From Kiritimatiellia bacterium (GTDB taxonomy: Bacteria; Verrucomicrobiota; Kiritimatiellia; UBA8416; SLMC01), in contig SLMC01000358.1 in assembly GCA_007133745.1 (NCBI GenBank), positions 1 through 5,994 on the forward strand: a stretch of 5,994 nucleotides of DNA, given 5' to 3'. Positions 5,848 to 5,994 of the stretch are shown here, one piece after another; position 1 is the first letter of the stretch, and the number at the start of each line of letters is the position of its first letter. Under the pieces are notes generated by a model. It worked only from the letters and a program-made list of their open reading frames with translations, was not told the DNA's origin and made no database searches. The translations under genes were made by a program, and so were the position numbers.

Positions 5848-5895
5848 TGTGTGAGTGTGTGGGTGTGTGAGTATGTGAGTTTGTGAGTGCGTGCA
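5848..5895. repeat. 8-bp GT-rich tandem repeat (consensus TGTGTGAG)
   Basis: Five units lie in register at 5848-5855, 5856-5863, 5864-5871, 5872-5879 and 5880-5887, each with no more than one change from TGTGTGAG. A decayed sixth unit (TGCGTGCA) runs to 5895. On the minus strand this is CTCACACA. It lies about 90-135 bp upstream of the fusion gene start. Alternating TG is prone to slippage and to left-handed DNA. Confidence 0.8.
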
Positions 5896-5901
5896 GGACG
5901 G

Positions 5902-5967
5902 GAAAGCTACCGTCGCCGATCCTAATCGCACTCTTCCCTCTCGCTAATCCTACCGGAGGTAGCTTTC
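5902..5967. repeat. 10-bp perfect inverted repeat with alternative pairings
   Basis: GAAAGCTACC (5902-5911) and GGTAGCTTTC (5958-5967) are exact inverse complements separated by 46 nt. The inner part of the right arm can instead pair locally: CTACC-GGA-GGTAG (5950-5962) is a perfect 5-bp hairpin. AGGTA (5957-5961) can also pair with TACCT (5983-5987). The motif CTAATC occurs twice in the loop (5922-5927, 5944-5949). It may be a leader structure, the end of an upstream transcript, or a mobile repeat end; the window stops too soon to tell. Confidence 0.6.
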
Positions 5968-5994
5968 TCTTGTGTATGTCGATACCTACGGAGA

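Noticed and set aside
1..5994. Defence system, phage or secondary-metabolite cluster
   Set aside because: Apart from the fusion protein of unknown substrate, the genes are housekeeping (lipid synthesis, rRNA modification, DNA repair), and no transposase, integrase, nuclease or toxin motif was seen.

Overview
All five recognisable genes lie on the minus strand, so the window reads right to left. The genes have ordinary Shine-Dalgarno sites, high GC and GC-rich third codon positions. The gaps between them hold many short repeats. This suggests a Gram-negative-type bacterium, because it makes phosphatidylethanolamine through phosphatidylserine. The gaps full of small hairpins and short-motif repeats remind me of environmental PVC-group genomes (Kiritimatiellota, Lentisphaerota, Planctomycetota). 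That placement is inference from general impression and was not tested.

Layout in transcription order. 5994-5761: a leader with an 8-bp GT-rich tandem repeat and a 10-bp inverted repeat. 5760-4201: a two-domain protein, an N-terminal D-Ala-D-Ala-ligase-like ATP-grasp enzyme fused to a C-terminal GNAT acyltransferase. 4200-3772: 429 bp without a gene, holding two families of purine- or pyrimidine-rich repeats in opposite orientation and a GTTCAG-type inverted repeat. 3771-2788: an RluD-type 23S rRNA pseudouridine synthase with a TTG start. 2787-2601: a gap with two 36-bp direct repeats just upstream of the next ribosome binding site. 2600-1755: a short-form phosphatidylserine decarboxylase (psd) with an unusual acidic C-terminal tail. 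1754-1491: a gap with a double-hairpin element related to the repeats upstream of psd. 1490-684: phosphatidylserine synthase (pssA). 677-1: a family 4 (Fe-S) uracil-DNA glycosylase with an N-terminal extension, cut off by the window edge.

How they fit together: PssA joins serine to CDP-diacylglycerol, and Psd decarboxylates the product to phosphatidylethanolamine, so psd-pssA is a two-step membrane-lipid module. The glycosylase starts 6 bp after the pssA stop, so it is probably co-transcribed and perhaps translationally coupled, although its job (DNA repair) is unrelated. RluD and the ATP-grasp/GNAT fusion are separated by longer gaps and may be independent units. I saw no phage, transposase, CRISPR or defence genes. 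The most unusual items are the ATP-grasp/GNAT fusion, whose substrate cannot be read from sequence, and the set of intergenic repeat elements.
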